Below are positions 1 to 10,299 of a stretch of 39,107 nucleotides of DNA, piece after piece; the first letter of the stretch is position 1; each line of letters begins with the position of its first letter. Under the pieces are notes generated by a model, which was given only the letters and a program-made list of their open reading frames with translations, did not search any database and was not told where the DNA came from. Both the position numbers and the translations under genes were made by a program. The stretch spans positions 1 through 39,107 of the forward strand of contig JBBQSD010000050.1 in the NCBI GenBank assembly GCA_038214135.1. The letters run 5' to 3'. Origin of the DNA: JANLSE01 sp038214135 (GTDB lineage: Bacteria > Chloroflexota > Chloroflexia > Chloroflexales > Roseiflexaceae).

Positions 1-451
1 CGACCAATTCGAGCAGTTCCTCATCGTCCATCATATCGACTTTGTTGAGGAACACGACCATGGCGGGCACCTGCACCTGGCGGGCCAGCAACACATGCTC
101 TTTGGTCTGGGGCATCGGGCCATCGGGAGCCGAGACCACCAGAATGGCACCGTCCATCTGCGCCGCACCGGTGATCATATTCTTGATATAGTCGGCGTGG
201 CCGGGGCAGTCGACGTGGGCATAATGGCGGCTGGGGGTCTGATATTCGACGTGCCGAATAGCAATGGTAATGCCACGGGCGCGCTCCTCGGGGGCATTAT
301 CGATCTGATCGTAGGCAACATACTGGGCGCCACCACGGAGGGCGAGCACCTTGGTAATCGCGGCGGTCAGGGTCGTCTTGCCGTGGTCGACGTGACCAAT
401 CGTGCCCACATTGATATGGGGCTTGTTGCGCTCAAACTTCTGCTTTGCCAT
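1..451 (-). CDS. tuf: Elongation factor Tu, N-terminal part (cut by window edge)
   Basis: EF-Tu is the GTPase that carries aminoacyl-tRNA to the ribosome. The minus strand from 451 reads MAKQKFERNKPHINVGTIG and continues with the P-loop GHVDHGKT, the DCPGHADY switch II segment and NKVDM, all diagnostic of EF-Tu domain 1. About 150 codons are present before the left edge cuts the gene; the usual length is about 400 residues. The ATG at 449-451 is preceded by AGGAGA at a good distance. It lies downstream of fusA on the same strand, as in the str operon. A second tuf copy begins at the right edge (38903-39107), so the genome has two genes. Identity is certain; the rest of the gene is outside the window. 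Confidence 0.98.
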   Translation of the reverse strand, partial: MAKQKFERNKPHINVGTIGHVDHGKTTLTAAITKVLALRGGAQYVAYDQIDNAPEERARGITIAIRHVEYQTPSRHYAHVDCPGHADYIKNMITGAAQMDGAILVVSAPDGPMPQTKEHVLLARQVQVPAMVVFLNKVDMMDDEELLELV

Positions 452-492
452 TGTGGTATATCTCCTCAGTATGAAAGGCCGCCTGACGCTCA

Positions 493-534
493 ATTCAGCC
501 GATGGTCAGTTTTAGGCCGAACCATCGGCTGAAT
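493..534 (-). other. 14-bp perfect stem-loop between fusA and tuf
   Basis: The arms 493-506 (ATTCAGCCGATGGT) and 521-534 (ACCATCGGCTGAAT) are perfectly complementary and enclose a 14-nt loop. The hairpin lies 30 bp downstream of the fusA stop and about 40 bp before the tuf start. There is no T-tract on either strand, so it is not a standard intrinsic terminator. It could be a processing site, an mRNA-stabilising element or an attenuator that adjusts tuf relative to fusA. Structure is seen; function is inferred. Confidence 0.7.
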
Positions 535-564
535 GAGATGAGGCTCATCGGACGGGTGCGGACA

Positions 565-2670
<2,106 letters not shown>

Positions 2671-2789
2671 ACCTCTCCTCCCCCCGGTGTCTTCTCGTTA
2701 CGCGCTTGGTTTCGATCGCGGCAACACATCCGTGGGTTGTTCGCTGATTGGTGTCGTGGCCAATTCACCCGACACTCGAACCAAACTAT

Positions 2790-3263
2790 CTAGAACCGGC
2801 CGTAGTGCGAGAACGCACGATTTGCTTCGGCCATGCGTTGAACATCTTCCTTGCGTTTGATGGTATTGCCAGTATTATTATAGGCATCCATCAGTTCAGC
2901 TGCTAGGCGCTCAAACATTGGCTTACCGCTGCGTGCTCGCGCCGACAATAACAGCCATCGCATGGCAAGTGACTGGCGCCGGTCGGTCTTGACTTCGACT
3001 GGAACCTGATATGTCGCACCACCAACGCGCTTTGGGCGAACTTCGATAACTGGGCCAGCATTACGCAGCGCAATCTCGAAGACTTCCATCGGGGATTTCT
3101 TCAGCCGATCAGCAGCCAATTCGAGCGACTGGTAGACGATCTTCTCAGCGGTTGACTTTTTGCCGCGCAGCATCACTTTATTAATGAACTGCTGGACCGT
3201 TACGCTGCTATAGCGCGCATCGGGCAGCGGGATGCGCTTCTCAATGGTTCCTCGTCGGGGCAT
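2790..3263 (-). CDS. rpsG: Small ribosomal subunit protein uS7
   Basis: S7 (157 aa) binds the 3' major domain of 16S rRNA and nucleates assembly of the 30S head. The sequence begins MPRRGTIEKR, has the usual FINKVMLRGKKSTAE segment and the EVRPKRVGGATYQVP loop, and ends HYGRF. Length is typical. The ATG at 3263 follows GAGGTGA at close spacing. Only 22 bp separate it from the rpsL stop, so the two genes are co-transcribed. Confidence 0.99.
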   Translation of the reverse strand: MPRRGTIEKRIPLPDARYSSVTVQQFINKVMLRGKKSTAEKIVYQSLELAADRLKKSPMEVFEIALRNAGPVIEVRPKRVGGATYQVPVEVKTDRRQSLAMRWLLLSARARSGKPMFERLAAELMDAYNNTGNTIKRKEDVQRMAEANRAFSHYGRF

Positions 3264-3285
3264 TCGTCACCTCGCAAAATGGACA

Positions 3286-3717
3286 TTACTTCTTCTTCGG
3301 TGCAGCTTGGTTCTTCTTTGTTCCGTACTTTGAGCGACCCTGCTTGCGGCCGTTCACGCCCTGCGCATCTAGCGTTCCGCGAACAATGTGATAGCGTACG
3401 CCAGGTAAATCCTTTACACGGCCGCCACGAATAAGCACAACTGAGTGCTCTTGCAGGTTATGGCCCTCGCCAGGAATATAGGCGGTGACCTCCATGCCAT
3501 TAGAAAGCCGGACGCGAGCAATCTTGCGTAGCGCCGAATTCGGCTTCTTTGGAGTCATGGTTTTGACCTGCGTGCAAACGCCTCGCTTAAATGGCGAGCC
3601 CTTGCCCCGCGTCAGCTTGCCTTTCAGCACGTTGTAATTGAACCGCAGCGCGGGCGCCTTGACCTTCTTTGCCACCGGCTTGCGCGGCTTGCGCACCAGC
3701 TGATTGATCGTCGGCAT
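3286..3717 (-). CDS. rpsL: Small ribosomal subunit protein uS12
   Basis: S12 (143 aa) lies at the decoding centre and checks codon-anticodon pairing. The N-terminus MPTINQLVRKPR and the conserved KPNSALRK and PGEGHNLQEHSVVLIRGGRVKDLPGVRYH segments are seen in parts of the translation. The lysines of KPNS and GRVKD are where streptomycin-resistance changes occur in other bacteria; both have the wild-type residue here. The C-terminus has a lysine-rich tail. First gene of the str operon, with a promoter about 130 bp upstream (3853-3881). Confidence 0.99.
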   Translation of the reverse strand: MPTINQLVRKPRKPVAKKVKAPALRFNYNVLKGKLTRGKGSPFKRGVCTQVKTMTPKKPNSALRKIARVRLSNGMEVTAYIPGEGHNLQEHSVVLIRGGRVKDLPGVRYHIVRGTLDAQGVNGRKQGRSKYGTKKNQAAPKKK

Positions 3718-3852
3718 CCTGGCGTGCTCCCTTTCGCCTTCGCGAACAAAACAATACGATGAACCCTATTATTTCTGGTCACGGCGTTGGCCGCGCCTTA
3801 GATCAGGGCCCTAAAGTGCGTGCAAAGACATTCGTCTGCACAGCGATATGGG

Positions 3853-3881
3853 AGTATAGCACAGCGATCAGGGTCTGTCAA
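3853..3881 (-). promoter_or_regulatory. Strong sigma-70-type promoter of the rpsL operon
   Basis: On the minus strand TTGACA (3876-3881) is separated by exactly 17 bp from TATACT (3853-3858). This is a near-consensus housekeeping promoter with a predicted start near 3846. It gives a leader of about 130 nt before rpsL, long enough for a regulatory structure, although I recognise none. Confidence 0.88.
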
Positions 3882-3992
3882 ATGCGATCAAAGAAAAAAC
3901 TATAATGAAAAAGACGAGATTTTTAGCGCTTTTCAAGCTGCCATCCCCCGAGCGGTGGAGGTGACTCAAGCGCATAATTTAATATCGGTGCG

Positions 3993-4625
3993 TCAGGCTA
4001 GCAAAAGGAAAGTCCCAACAACTGCAATGATCAGCAGCGCTGCAGCCATCGTTGAAATCGATAGCCCTGCGATGGTTCGTTCGGCAACTGGTTGAATGAG
4101 TGTGCTTGTCTCCGGATTGGTTTCGATCTCGGATTCTTGTGAAGGCCCAGCAATTGAGAGTGCCATCATCAGGCTGATGATCAGAAATGCAGTTAATGCA
4201 AGGAATGGAATGTTGATGAAGCCAAACAGGTTAAGATAATCCACTGTACATGGGATGCCATTTGTGCATGGTGGTGGTGGAAACCAAGTGGTTTTGATTA
4301 GCAAATAGTGATAGAGCGAGATACAAGCGCCAAATAATGCTAATGGGAGGACATACAGATATAATCCGCGATCACGACGAAAGATGCCAATAGCGAGAAT
4401 ACATGCTAATGGATACATTAGGATGCGCTGATACCAGCACAGTGTGCAGGGTGGCCAGCCAAATACTTCACTAAAAAAGAGGCTTCCCGACATCGCAATC
4501 CATGCGGTGACGAGCGCAACATGCCGACTGATTGCTATAACAATAGCAAGTACACGTTCGCCAAGAGGTACAGCATCAATCAGTGCTGGATCTGTTTGAA
4601 GATGTTGGCCTGAAGATGTTTGCAT
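3993..4625 (-). CDS. DsbB/BdbC-like disulfide bond formation membrane protein
   Basis: A four-helix membrane protein (210 aa) of the DsbB family, which reoxidises a DsbA-type thiol oxidase outside the membrane and passes electrons to quinone. The first cysteine pair is C60/C63 in PPCTLCWYQR, with the arginine and tryptophan typical of the family. The second pair is C120/C126 in PPCTNGIPC, before the last two helices. An upstream in-frame ATG at 4682 exists but overlaps a promoter -10 box. The ATG at 4625 is preceded by AGAAGGA, so I chose it. No DsbA gene is in the window. Family assignment is firm; the redox partner is unknown. Confidence 0.88.
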   Translation of the reverse strand: MQTSSGQHLQTDPALIDAVPLGERVLAIVIAISRHVALVTAWIAMSGSLFFSEVFGWPPCTLCWYQRILMYPLACILAIGIFRRDRGLYLYVLPLALFGACISLYHYLLIKTTWFPPPPCTNGIPCTVDYLNLFGFINIPFLALTAFLIISLMMALSIAGPSQESEIETNPETSTLIQPVAERTIAGLSISTMAAALLIIAVVGTFLLLA

Positions 4626-4672
4626 ACACGTGATCCTTCTGAAATTGATCACACCGAAGTCGATCACGCGGC

Positions 4673-4678
4673 AGTATA
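4673..4678 (-). promoter_or_regulatory. Candidate -10 box for the DsbB-like gene
   Basis: TATACT on the minus strand, about 48 bp before the chosen start at 4625. No good -35 hexamer is seen at 16-18 bp, so this is weak evidence. It overlaps the first possible ATG of the frame, which argues against that start. Confidence 0.45.
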
Positions 4679-4700
4679 GCACTATTTAATTAATCTGAGA

Positions 4701-4734
4701 TAAAAACGCGGTACCTCGCCAAGCGAGGTACCGC
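4701..4734 (-). terminator. Intrinsic terminator of tRNA-Thr
   Basis: A perfect 12-bp stem, 4708-4719 with 4723-4734 (arm GCGGTACCTCGC), closes a 3-nt loop. On the minus strand it is followed by TTTTTA. It sits 11 bp after the 3' CCA of the tRNA and before the DsbB-like gene, so it ends the tRNA transcript. Confidence 0.9.
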
Positions 4735-4744
4735 ATCCTGATGC

Positions 4745-4820
4745 TGGAGCCGGTAGTCAGACTCGAACTGACGACCTAGTGTTTACAAAACACTTGCTCT
4801 GCCAACTGAGCTACACCGGC
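4745..4820 (-). tRNA. tRNA-Thr(UGU), CCA encoded
   Basis: The minus strand folds as a full cloverleaf: acceptor GCCGGTG pairs with TACCGGC (one G-T closing pair), D-arm GCTC/GAGC, anticodon stem AGTGT/ACACT with loop TTTGTAA, and T-arm GTCAG/CTGAC with loop TTCGAGT. The anticodon TGT reads ACA (threonine). The discriminator is T and CCA is encoded at 4745-4747. It has its own promoter and terminator, so it is a single-gene transcription unit. Confidence 0.97.
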
Positions 4821-4829
4821 AACATTCCT

Positions 4830-4859
4830 ATTTTAGCATGCATTGGCGCTGTGAGTCAA
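4830..4859 (-). promoter_or_regulatory. Promoter of tRNA-Thr
   Basis: TTGACT (4854-4859) and TAAAAT (4830-4835) on the minus strand with an 18-bp spacer. The predicted start is a few bases before the mature tRNA 5' end at 4820. It begins 19 bp after the end of the ThyX-like gene. Confidence 0.8.
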
Positions 4860-4877
4860 TATTTCTGCGCATGCTGT

Positions 4878-6557
4878 TTATTCTAAATGGCCCAATCGCT
4901 TCAGCTTCTGATCGAGGCGGCGTTCTGCATCGAGGCGTTCGAGTTGATAATCGCCGAGATCAACGAAACGCATGCCTTCGGTCAACATTGGATGAATCTC
5001 TCGCACGAGTGCATACATGGTCTGGGCAATCCGCCGATAGCTTGGATGGCCCTGTGGGGCGCTGCGTAGCTCAACGAGATGGTACAGTTCACGCAGGTTC
5101 AGGGTGATGCGCCAGCGCACCCGAAAGGCCATCGGCACCGCGTACTGTGCTTCGTCTGGTAAATCGATGGCGATCTGGGAACTGACTTCGGCGGCGTGTT
5201 CGAGTGCCTGACGATACGTTTCGGCGAGGCCGGCTGCCTCGATCTCGGCGGGGATACTATAGCCATGCTGGATTCCGAAGCGCTGGCGCTCCTGTGTCAG
5301 CACACGGTGGCGTTGCAGATCGCGATAGGCCCCGATATCGGCCAGCAGATCGAAACAATAGCGGGCCTCTTCAAATGCCCGCCCTGGCCGCTGGAAGCGG
5401 CTCTGTCGTTCGCCAACGTATACGTCAATCAATGCCTGACGTTCTGTGTCTGGCAGTGACTCAGCGATATGGCGTGTTTCGGCTAATGATAGATTGCTTT
5501 GTGCATACAGGATGGCAGCAATCACCCGCAATTCAGCATCATGATCATAATCGATTAGTTCAACACCTGAATGCTGCTGTTCGGTCATTGCGGGAGTAGG
5601 TTGCTGCTGTGCCGTCGCGATGATTCGTTGTGCGGCAGCATCGACCTGCTGGCGTGTTGCGCGGAGGTAGGCTTGTTGTTCATGTCCTCGCTCGCTCTTG
5701 GCCCGTTTCACGAACGAGGGAATCATGGCATCAAGTGGTTGTTGGAGTGCCGTGCCAAGCTGCTGAAGTTCTGCCAATGGTGCGGCATATAGCCGCGTGA
5801 GCAGATATTCGAATGCCCGGCCATTACCAAACAATCCGACATTGGTCAGCGTTGCCATGGGTAGCAACCCACGCAGGAGATCATAGGCTTTTGCGCGGGT
5901 TGCACTTGTGTAGGCGCGCTCCGATGTGCCTGCCTCACGCGGCGATCCCGCTCGGATAAATGCGATCGCTGGATTGAGCATGGCCGAGTAACAGTCGAAT
6001 AGCCCATCCATTGCCTGCTGATAGGCATCTGCGTGTGCAGATGCCATAATCGCCGCTTCGCGTAGATAGCGATACTGCCCAGCAACTTTGCGGTTGAACA
6101 CGACATAACGGGTTGATTTTTCGAGTGGGCTGATCCCAATGCGGGCATCCTCAAGGGCTTTAGCGGCAATATTACTGATGCCCTCACAGGCAACATGGGC
6201 ACCGCCCAATTCAGCGACAGAATCATCGCCATAGCCGATCAGTACTCGCTCATAGAATGCTTCGGCCTGGCGGATGGCAACCAGTTGATCGACGTGATCG
6301 ACACCCTCGGCGCGGCCTGCAATGGCGGCGAAGCCTGCTTCTGGGGCTTGGATAAATTCATCCAACAGAATGCGCCGCAGGCTTTTATCGGATCGACTAT
6401 AGCGGGAGAATAGCGCGCCCTTCACCACTTCGGGCAGGTTGCGTAGTCCAAAGATTGAGCTATCGAGATCGGTTACAAAGGGTGCCAACAATGCGCGCTC
6501 ATCGTCGCTAAACTGCTCGCCCCATATATCGGAAGGATTCGTGTGTGTGGATATCAC
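4878..6557 (-). CDS. Tandem ThyX-domain protein (thymidylate synthase-like), double length
   Basis: 559 aa, about twice a normal ThyX. ThyX is the FAD-dependent thymidylate synthase that makes dTMP from dUMP with methylenetetrahydrofolate. Two ThyX-like halves are visible. In the first, R139 to Y151 (RIGISPLEKSTRY) resembles the second part of the ThyX signature RHRxxSxxxxSxRY but lacks RHR. In the second, RHR is present at 416-418 but the serine-containing part is shortened (RHRVLTQERQRF). Later segments (residues 222-270 and 470-515) resemble the ThyX C-terminal part. The start is GTG at 6557. It is transcribed from its own promoter through a leader that contains a heptamer inverted repeat. 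Whether it makes dTMP, or is a related protein with another role, cannot be told. Confidence 0.75.
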   Translation of the reverse strand: MISTHTNPSDIWGEQFSDDERALLAPFVTDLDSSIFGLRNLPEVVKGALFSRYSRSDKSLRRILLDEFIQAPEAGFAAIAGRAEGVDHVDQLVAIRQAEAFYERVLIGYGDDSVAELGGAHVACEGISNIAAKALEDARIGISPLEKSTRYVVFNRKVAGQYRYLREAAIMASAHADAYQQAMDGLFDCYSAMLNPAIAFIRAGSPREAGTSERAYTSATRAKAYDLLRGLLPMATLTNVGLFGNGRAFEYLLTRLYAAPLAELQQLGTALQQPLDAMIPSFVKRAKSERGHEQQAYLRATRQQVDAAAQRIIATAQQQPTPAMTEQQHSGVELIDYDHDAELRVIAAILYAQSNLSLAETRHIAESLPDTERQALIDVYVGERQSRFQRPGRAFEEARYCFDLLADIGAYRDLQRHRVLTQERQRFGIQHGYSIPAEIEAAGLAETYRQALEHAAEVSSQIAIDLPDEAQYAVPMAFRVRWRITLNLRELYHLVELRSAPQGHPSYRRIAQTMYALVREIHPMLTEGMRFVDLGDYQLERLDAERRLDQKLKRLGHLE

Positions 6558-6577
6558 AGTGGAGGCCCCTAGCCTAG

Positions 6578-6642
6578 AATTCAGGAGTCAGGAGTCCCGA
6601 GTCAGAATAGAAGAAAGTTAACTTCTGACTCCTGACGCCTGA
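6578..6642. repeat. Inverted heptamer-tandem repeat in the ThyX-like leader
   Basis: The left arm consists of 7-bp units of the type TCAGGAG repeated about three times and ending GAGTCAGAA. The right arm (6623-6642, TTCTGACTCCTGACGCCTGA) is its near reverse complement. The arms enclose a short AT-rich loop. The element lies directly downstream of the predicted transcription start of the ThyX-like gene. It resembles the element at 10300-10477 in design. Confidence 0.75.
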
Positions 6643-6654
6643 TAACGTTGCGGG

Positions 6655-6682
6655 ATTGTACCATAAACCGGTGGTATAACAA
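6655..6682 (-). promoter_or_regulatory. Promoter of the ThyX-like gene
   Basis: TTGTTA (6677-6682) and TACAAT (6655-6660) on the minus strand with a 16-bp spacer. The predicted start, near 6648, places the heptamer inverted repeat in the 5' leader. Confidence 0.65.
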
Positions 6683-6739
6683 TTTTGGCAAAGGAGTGAT
6701 AGAATAGCAGCCTAACACTCTGCTGTGGGAGATCAACCC

Positions 6740-8725
6740 ATGACTGAAGTTCGCAGGGATGGTGTGCATCTTCACTCAAGTGCTCCTACGTCGTTAGATT
6801 ACGTGTTCTGGCCAGTACTACTGATTGATCAGCAGCATGTTGTTACTGCAAGCCCATCTGCGGTAGTGTTGTTTGGTAGTGATCCATCTGGATTATCCTT
6901 GGTGGAGATCATGGCGCATGCGCCGTTTGAGCTTGTTGATCTGTTGCGCATGGCAACCAGCATGGTTGATCCACATGCGTCAGTTCTGAGTAACGGGGTG
7001 TTACGCTGCCAAAGCGGTGAACTTCTTTCGGTCGAGTTAGAGGTGCAACCTGTAGTTCATAGGCCGGGTTGTGTGCTGATATGGATCTACCCAATCACAC
7101 GAGTTGCCCGACGTAGGCAATTATTGTCGGTTGCTAATCGGCTTGCACTACAATTACTTGCCGCGCATCAGCGCCGCGATCTCTACCAACTCACACTGCA
7201 AGCCTTGCATGATCTGGGAATTGTTGGAAGTATTGCATTCATTCAGCCCGATGGCCTGTTATTGCAATCTGCATTCCCCGCCAACTCGTTGCAGCCATTT
7301 GATCTGCCGCCCTTGTATATGCAAACCCAGGCTGTGCTGATCGAGCAATTGCGCGCCCGTTCTGAGCCAACACTTCTTTCTCAGATTACCACCGGGCAGC
7401 CACCAATAGTGATTGAACCCACACCTCTACCTCCTATTATTGTGCATTGGATGACACATACGCAGCCAGCATCTCTGGGAGAACCGCTCAATCAGCTTGA
7501 TTGGGCACTGCCGCTGATGGTTGCGTCGCTTGGATGCGAGGGCAGGAACGAACAGGTACTTGTGCTGTGTTCGCCTGGTTTGTGCAGCGAGGATGCGCCC
7601 TGTGTTGCGGTATTTGCGAACTATCTGATCGCTGCGCTTCAGCAGATTGTGCTGCGCGAGCAGATGGAAGCGCAAATCGGGCGGCTCGAACTGATTATTC
7701 GCCATGTGCCAGATACCCTATTGGTTGTTCGATCCGATATGACGATGACATTGCTTAACGAAAAGCCACTCCGTGCCGCAGGCTATCAGCGTGATGATGT
7801 TGAAGGCCGCCCGATCACCGATATTGTGCTGCCCCATATCCGTGAGCAGGTGATTCGTGCCTGGGAAGCTGCACGTAGTGGCGAAACTCAGCGGTTTGAA
7901 CTTGAGTTGCTGCGTCACGATGGGACAACTATGGTCTGTGCGGTGACAGCCGGGCGTATTCCTGGTTCCGATGAGGTTCTGGCGATCATCACAGATATGA
8001 CGGTACGACAACAATTGTTTCAGGCCGAAAAAATGGCTGCGTTGGGACGTTTGGTTGCTGGAGTAGCCCACGAGCTCAATAACCCTATGGCCGTCATTCT
8101 TGGGTTGGTGCAGCTCAACCTGTTGGATACATTACCATCCCAGCTAATCAGCGATCTTCGGAATGTCGAGCAGGCGACGCTGCGTGCAAGCCGGATTGTG
8201 CAGCAGTTGACAACGTTTGTGCAACCGCATGGCACACGACTGTTACCAATCAATCTTGTGCAGGTCATTCCAGATATCGCCGAAAAATTCCGCATGCAGG
8301 CAATCGATCATGGCGTACAGGTTGTGGTCGATGTTCATATGGATACACCACAGATCGATGGCGATGTGTTTCAGATTCAGCAGGTGCTGATGAATTTATT
8401 GTCGAATGCGCTTCAGGCGGTTGAGCGCCAACCAGAAGGACAGTTACGATTGATCCGATTACATGGTTGGGGCGAGGGCCAGCGCGTGCGGATACTTGTT
8501 GGCGATACGGGCAAGGGTGTTGCACCCGAATTGCTATCGCGGATTTTTGAGCCGTTTTTCACGACCCGTGCGGTTGGGCAGGGTGTTGGTTTAGGGCTTG
8601 CGATTGCCTATGCCATTATTCAACAGCATAATGGCCAGATCTGGGCAGAGAATGACCTGATCAGCGGAACCATGTTTCATATCTCATTGCCAGCATCAAG
8701 TATTGGTGAGTATGCGAACGAATAG
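6740..8725 (+). CDS. Cytosolic PAS/GAF sensor histidine kinase
   Basis: 661 aa, without a membrane segment. An N-terminal PAS-like region (about 20-110) and a GAF-like region (about 125-290) are inferred from pattern only. A clearer PAS domain spans about 300-420 (ending in DEVLAIITDMTVRQQ). The HisKA dimerisation helix carries the phospho-accepting H444 in GVAHELNNP. The HATPase domain has the N box NLLSNALQAV (about 552), GDTGKG (about 588), EPFFTT, and GVGLGLAIA (about 613). A GTG at 6725 is in frame, but the ATG at 6740 has GGGAG at the right distance. No response regulator lies next to it. The next gene, a UxaA-type dehydratase, follows after 24 bp and is probably co-transcribed. The signal sensed is unknown. 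Confidence 0.93.
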   Translation: MTEVRRDGVHLHSSAPTSLDYVFWPVLLIDQQHVVTASPSAVVLFGSDPSGLSLVEIMAHAPFELVDLLRMATSMVDPHASVLSNGVLRCQSGELLSVELEVQPVVHRPGCVLIWIYPITRVARRRQLLSVANRLALQLLAAHQRRDLYQLTLQALHDLGIVGSIAFIQPDGLLLQSAFPANSLQPFDLPPLYMQTQAVLIEQLRARSEPTLLSQITTGQPPIVIEPTPLPPIIVHWMTHTQPASLGEPLNQLDWALPLMVASLGCEGRNEQVLVLCSPGLCSEDAPCVAVFANYLIAALQQIVLREQMEAQIGRLELIIRHVPDTLLVVRSDMTMTLLNEKPLRAAGYQRDDVEGRPITDIVLPHIREQVIRAWEAARSGETQRFELELLRHDGTTMVCAVTAGRIPGSDEVLAIITDMTVRQQLFQAEKMAALGRLVAGVAHELNNPMAVILGLVQLNLLDTLPSQLISDLRNVEQATLRASRIVQQLTTFVQPHGTRLLPINLVQVIPDIAEKFRMQAIDHGVQVVVDVHMDTPQIDGDVFQIQQVLMNLLSNALQAVERQPEGQLRLIRLHGWGEGQRVRILVGDTGKGVAPELLSRIFEPFFTTRAVGQGVGLGLAIAYAIIQQHNGQIWAENDLISGTMFHISLPASSIGEYANE

Positions 8726-8749
8726 AATCAATGCTCGAAGGAGACACCC

Positions 8750-10294
8750 ATGCGGATTACACTCCAGGATACGCCTGCACTGAAATTACATCCAGATGAT
8801 GATGTCGGCGTTGCACTCGTTCCGTTGAGCGCCAATCGGTTCGTCCAAATTGGTGGTGTAACTATACGAATGCTCGCTAATGTCGATGCTGGCCACAAAT
8901 TTGCGCTACGTTTGGTCGAACAGGGCCAGCCGCTGCGCCGCTATGGCCAAATAATTGGATTTGCGACCAAAACGATTAACCCTGGCGAGCATGTTCATTC
9001 GCATAATCTGGCGGTTGGTAGTATGCAGCTTGACTATGAGTTTGGCACGGAGGTTAGGTCGATCCAGCCTGTTCCTGTAGCAGAACAGCGCACGTTTCTG
9101 GGCTATCGGCGGGCTGAGGGCCGCGCTGGCACCCGGAACACAATCGCGATCATAGGAACTGTCAATTGTTCGGCCCATACCGTACGGACGATAGCGGCGC
9201 GAGCGCGGGCTGAGTTGTTGCCAAAGTTCCCACATGTGACCGATATTATTGGGCTGGCCCACAAAAGCGGATGCGGTGCAGCGTCGGGCAGTTGGGAAAT
9301 GGAACTGCTGCAACGAACGCTGGCCGGTTTCGCAAAGAATCCGAACGTCGCTGGGTTCGTGTTTGTTGGTTTGGGCTGTGAGACCAACCAGTTCGAGACG
9401 CTCTGGGAAACCCAACGCGAGCGCCTGGGTTCTTCTGGATTGCCGCCCTATATTGGTATTCAGGATACCGGTGGTGTGGCAGCAACGATTGAAGAGGGGC
9501 TGCTGGCCGTTGCCAAACTACTGCCGATTGCCGATACCGCCCGCCGCGAAGAACTGCCGATCAGCGAGTTGTGCGTGGGGTTGCAGTGCGGTGGCAGCGA
9601 TGGCTTCAGTGGGATTACTGGCAACCCAGCACTGGGCTATGCCGTCGATCTGCTGGTTCAGCATGGTGCCACGGCGGTGCTCTCGGAGACACCCGAGATC
9701 TATGGGGCCGAACATCTGCTGACTCGGCGGGCCGTTAGCACAGCAGTGGGTGAGAAGCTGATTCGACAGGTACGCTGGTGGGAAGACTATACCGAGCGTA
9801 ATGGCTTTGTGATCGATAATAACCCTGCGCCGGGCAATAAGGCTGGTGGACTGACCACGATCTTTGAGAAATCGCTGGGTGCTGTGGCGAAGGGTGGCAG
9901 CATGCCGCTCCAGGCGGTATACGATTATGCCGAAGCAATCACCGAGCATGGCTTTGTGTATATGGATACGCCAGGCTACGATCCTGTTTCGGCAACAGGC
10001 CAGGTGGCGGGTGGCTGTAATCTGCTGGCCTTCACGACTGGACGAGGCAGCTGTTTCGGCTTCAAACCAGCACCAAGCATCAAGATTGCCACAAATAGTG
10101 TCACCTATGAGCGCATGCAATCCGATATGGACATTAATGCCGGGGTGATTTTGGAGGGTGCGACGGTCGAGGAGGTTGGGTTGGCGATCTTCGAGAAGCT
10201 GATCGCAGTCGCATCGGGTGAGCAGAGTTTGAGTGAGGCCCAGGGTATTGGCGAGGAAGAGTTCAACCCCTGGATTATTGGCGCGACGATGTAG
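8750..10294 (+). CDS. uxaA: UxaA family dehydratase (altronate dehydratase type)
   Basis: 514 aa. The family removes water from sugar acids; altronate dehydratase converts D-altronate to 2-keto-3-deoxygluconate using Fe(II). The N-terminal SAF domain (about 10-90) shows GHKFALR, YGQIIG and GEHVHSHNL. The catalytic domain has NTIAIIGTVNCSAH, HKSGCGAASG, GLGCETNQ, GLQCGGSDGFSGITGNPALG and FTTGRGSCFG in order, including the conserved cysteines. The RBS is AAGGAG. Neighbouring hexuronate genes (uxaB, uxaC, kdgK) are absent, so the true substrate could be altronate, galactarate or another acid. A histidine kinase lies just upstream in the same direction. Confidence 0.88.
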   Translation: MRITLQDTPALKLHPDDDVGVALVPLSANRFVQIGGVTIRMLANVDAGHKFALRLVEQGQPLRRYGQIIGFATKTINPGEHVHSHNLAVGSMQLDYEFGTEVRSIQPVPVAEQRTFLGYRRAEGRAGTRNTIAIIGTVNCSAHTVRTIAARARAELLPKFPHVTDIIGLAHKSGCGAASGSWEMELLQRTLAGFAKNPNVAGFVFVGLGCETNQFETLWETQRERLGSSGLPPYIGIQDTGGVAATIEEGLLAVAKLLPIADTARREELPISELCVGLQCGGSDGFSGITGNPALGYAVDLLVQHGATAVLSETPEIYGAEHLLTRRAVSTAVGEKLIRQVRWWEDYTERNGFVIDNNPAPGNKAGGLTTIFEKSLGAVAKGGSMPLQAVYDYAEAITEHGFVYMDTPGYDPVSATGQVAGGCNLLAFTTGRGSCFGFKPAPSIKIATNSVTYERMQSDMDINAGVILEGATVEEVGLAIFEKLIAVASGEQSLSEAQGIGEEEFNPWIIGATM

Positions 10295-10299
10295 TATCG

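Noticed and set aside
4626..4682. N-terminal extension of the DsbB-like protein from the ATG at 4682
   Set aside because: That ATG overlaps a TATACT box, has no ribosome-binding site, and the ATG at 4625 has AGAAGGA.
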